From: Kiritimatiellia bacterium
Lineage (GTDB): Bacteria; Verrucomicrobiota; Kiritimatiellia; UBA8416; JABMPJ01
Assembly (NCBI GenBank): GCA_016783675.1
Contig: JADHWE010000030.1
Coordinates: forward strand, 1-32,469
Direction of reading: 5' to 3'
Length of the DNA: 32,469 nucleotides
A program made the position numbers and the translations under genes. The notes below the pieces were generated by a model. That model did no database searches. It was not told the DNA's origin and saw nothing but the letters and a program-made list of their open reading frames with translations. Shown piece after piece: positions 32,002 to 32,469 of the stretch. The first letter of the stretch is position 1, and every line of letters begins with the position of its first letter.

Positions 32002-32277
32002 AAAAAGGAAGCTACCCGCACCCGAAGAAATTAGCAAGCGGGGGATAGCAGACGATGGCGGCGCCCGCCCCCCGCTCCTCGATAGTGTAGCCCCGCCGTC
32101 GATCCAACCACCTCATCTTCACAGATGTCGAGATGTCTACCGATGCACCCGGTTGGTACAGTGAACTGGGAACACAGTCCGTACCCGCGAGCATGTCTGG
32201 AGCCACGGCCACCACTGTCACGGTGACCGTAAAGCTGCCCGGTCCAGGTTGAGAAGCAGACCTTGGCGAAGCTTCAG
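32002..32277. other. Gap between the SUMF1 fragment and the CHSA operon
   Basis: 276 bases. It includes the decamer CTTGGCGAAG (32262-32271). A minus-strand frame (32353-32012) reads FTVTVTVVAVAPDML and further protein-like text, but it overlaps the SUMF1 stop region in another frame. It may be a degenerate continuation of a longer protein. No confident gene is called. Confidence 0.35.
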
Positions 32278-32469
32278 CTAGAGCCCCCTCGCACAGCGGA
32301 ACCCTTGACTGAAGTGAAACTCGTATGGAAAGAAGTGCTCGCGGTACGCGCACCGCAACCAGTACTCATCCCACAAGCACGAGCCGCCACGGTACACACG
32401 GGTGCTCCCACTTGCCGGTCCTATCGGGTTCGTTGCCGCGTCACCGCTGTATGCCTCATACCACCAGTC
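32278..32469 (-). CDS. SUMF1/FGE-sulfatase domain protein, C-terminal part
   Basis: The last 63 residues of a gene that enters from the right edge. The text DWWYEAYSGDAATNPIGPAS, RVYRGGSCLWDEYWLRCAYR and SQGFRCARGL is the C-terminal pattern of formylglycine-generating-enzyme-like domains (YRGGSW...R.A.R...GFR). True FGEs carry a Cys pair about five residues apart after GGS; here there is only a Cys directly after GGS and one in LRCAYR. Catalytic FGE activity is therefore doubtful, and the protein may be a SUMF1-fold protein of another kind. The stop is at 32278-32280, upstream of the CHSA operon on the same strand. Confidence 0.85.
   Translation of the reverse strand, partial: DWWYEAYSGDAATNPIGPASGSTRVYRGGSCLWDEYWLRCAYREHFFPYEFHFSQGFRCARGL

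Noticed and set aside
1-32469. tRNA or rRNA genes
   Set aside because: No T-loop GTTCGA-type box with matching acceptor arms and no rRNA text was seen on reading both strands; a covariance search would be the decisive test.

Overview
The window is GC-rich bacterial chromosome with 32 protein-coding genes (31 complete, one cut by the right edge). No rRNA, tRNA, CRISPR array or intact insertion sequence was seen. Best guess for the source is a Gram-negative member of the PVC superphylum (Kiritimatiellota, Lentisphaerota or Verrucomicrobiota). The reasons are a Cys-type sulfatase, a SUMF1-domain fragment, outer-membrane barrels ending in Phe, and many intergenic palindromes and short-period repeats. 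This assignment is inference; no marker gene in the window settles it.

Layout. 83-3366 (+): ABC exporter ATPase, its permease and a membrane-anchored helical protein. 3428-4471 (+): an orphan protein with an HGTG motif. 4509-5561 (+): ApbE flavinyltransferase, convergent with 5655-6734 (-), a KdgK-like sugar kinase. 7088-13655 (+): a tight housekeeping run trpS, scpA, scpB, hisC, tyrA and aroA::cmk. Four of these genes overlap their neighbours by 4 to 8 bases, and the last is a fusion of EPSP synthase with cytidylate kinase. 13792-14013 (+): infA. 14139-14969 (-): an RluA-type pseudouridine synthase. 15069-16655 (+): a polytopic, probably GT-C, membrane protein. 16907-18640 (-): an unidentified secreted protein. 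18804-20914 (+): GNAT, CrcB, a zinc-ribbon/decapeptide-repeat protein and a beta-barrel. 21090-22450 (-): a zinc-ribbon/coiled-coil protein and a second envelope protein. 22754-23608 (+): endonuclease IV. 23679-25911 (-): sulfatase followed by an RluA-type synthase. 26042-28007 (+): an HNH protein, a YceH-like protein and a lipoprotein.

Most interesting region: 28102-32001, a three-gene minus-strand operon with overlapping junctions. The first gene encodes a secreted/membrane protein (DUF2207-like) ending in a Cys-His-Ser-Ala repeat tail. The second encodes a radical SAM enzyme with an N-terminal PqqD-like recognition domain and a C-terminal SPASM domain. The third encodes a polytopic membrane protein. 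This looks like a RiPP-style modification system whose substrate is the C-terminal tail of a large membrane protein rather than a small free peptide.

The intergenic regions are also informative. They hold a 33-bp tandem repeat next to a palindrome that recurs 1.5 kb away, a foldback element with a related core upstream of trpS, 7-bp and 9-bp tandem repeats, and a shared decamer at three intergenic sites. A candidate leaderless promoter lies in front of the HNH gene.
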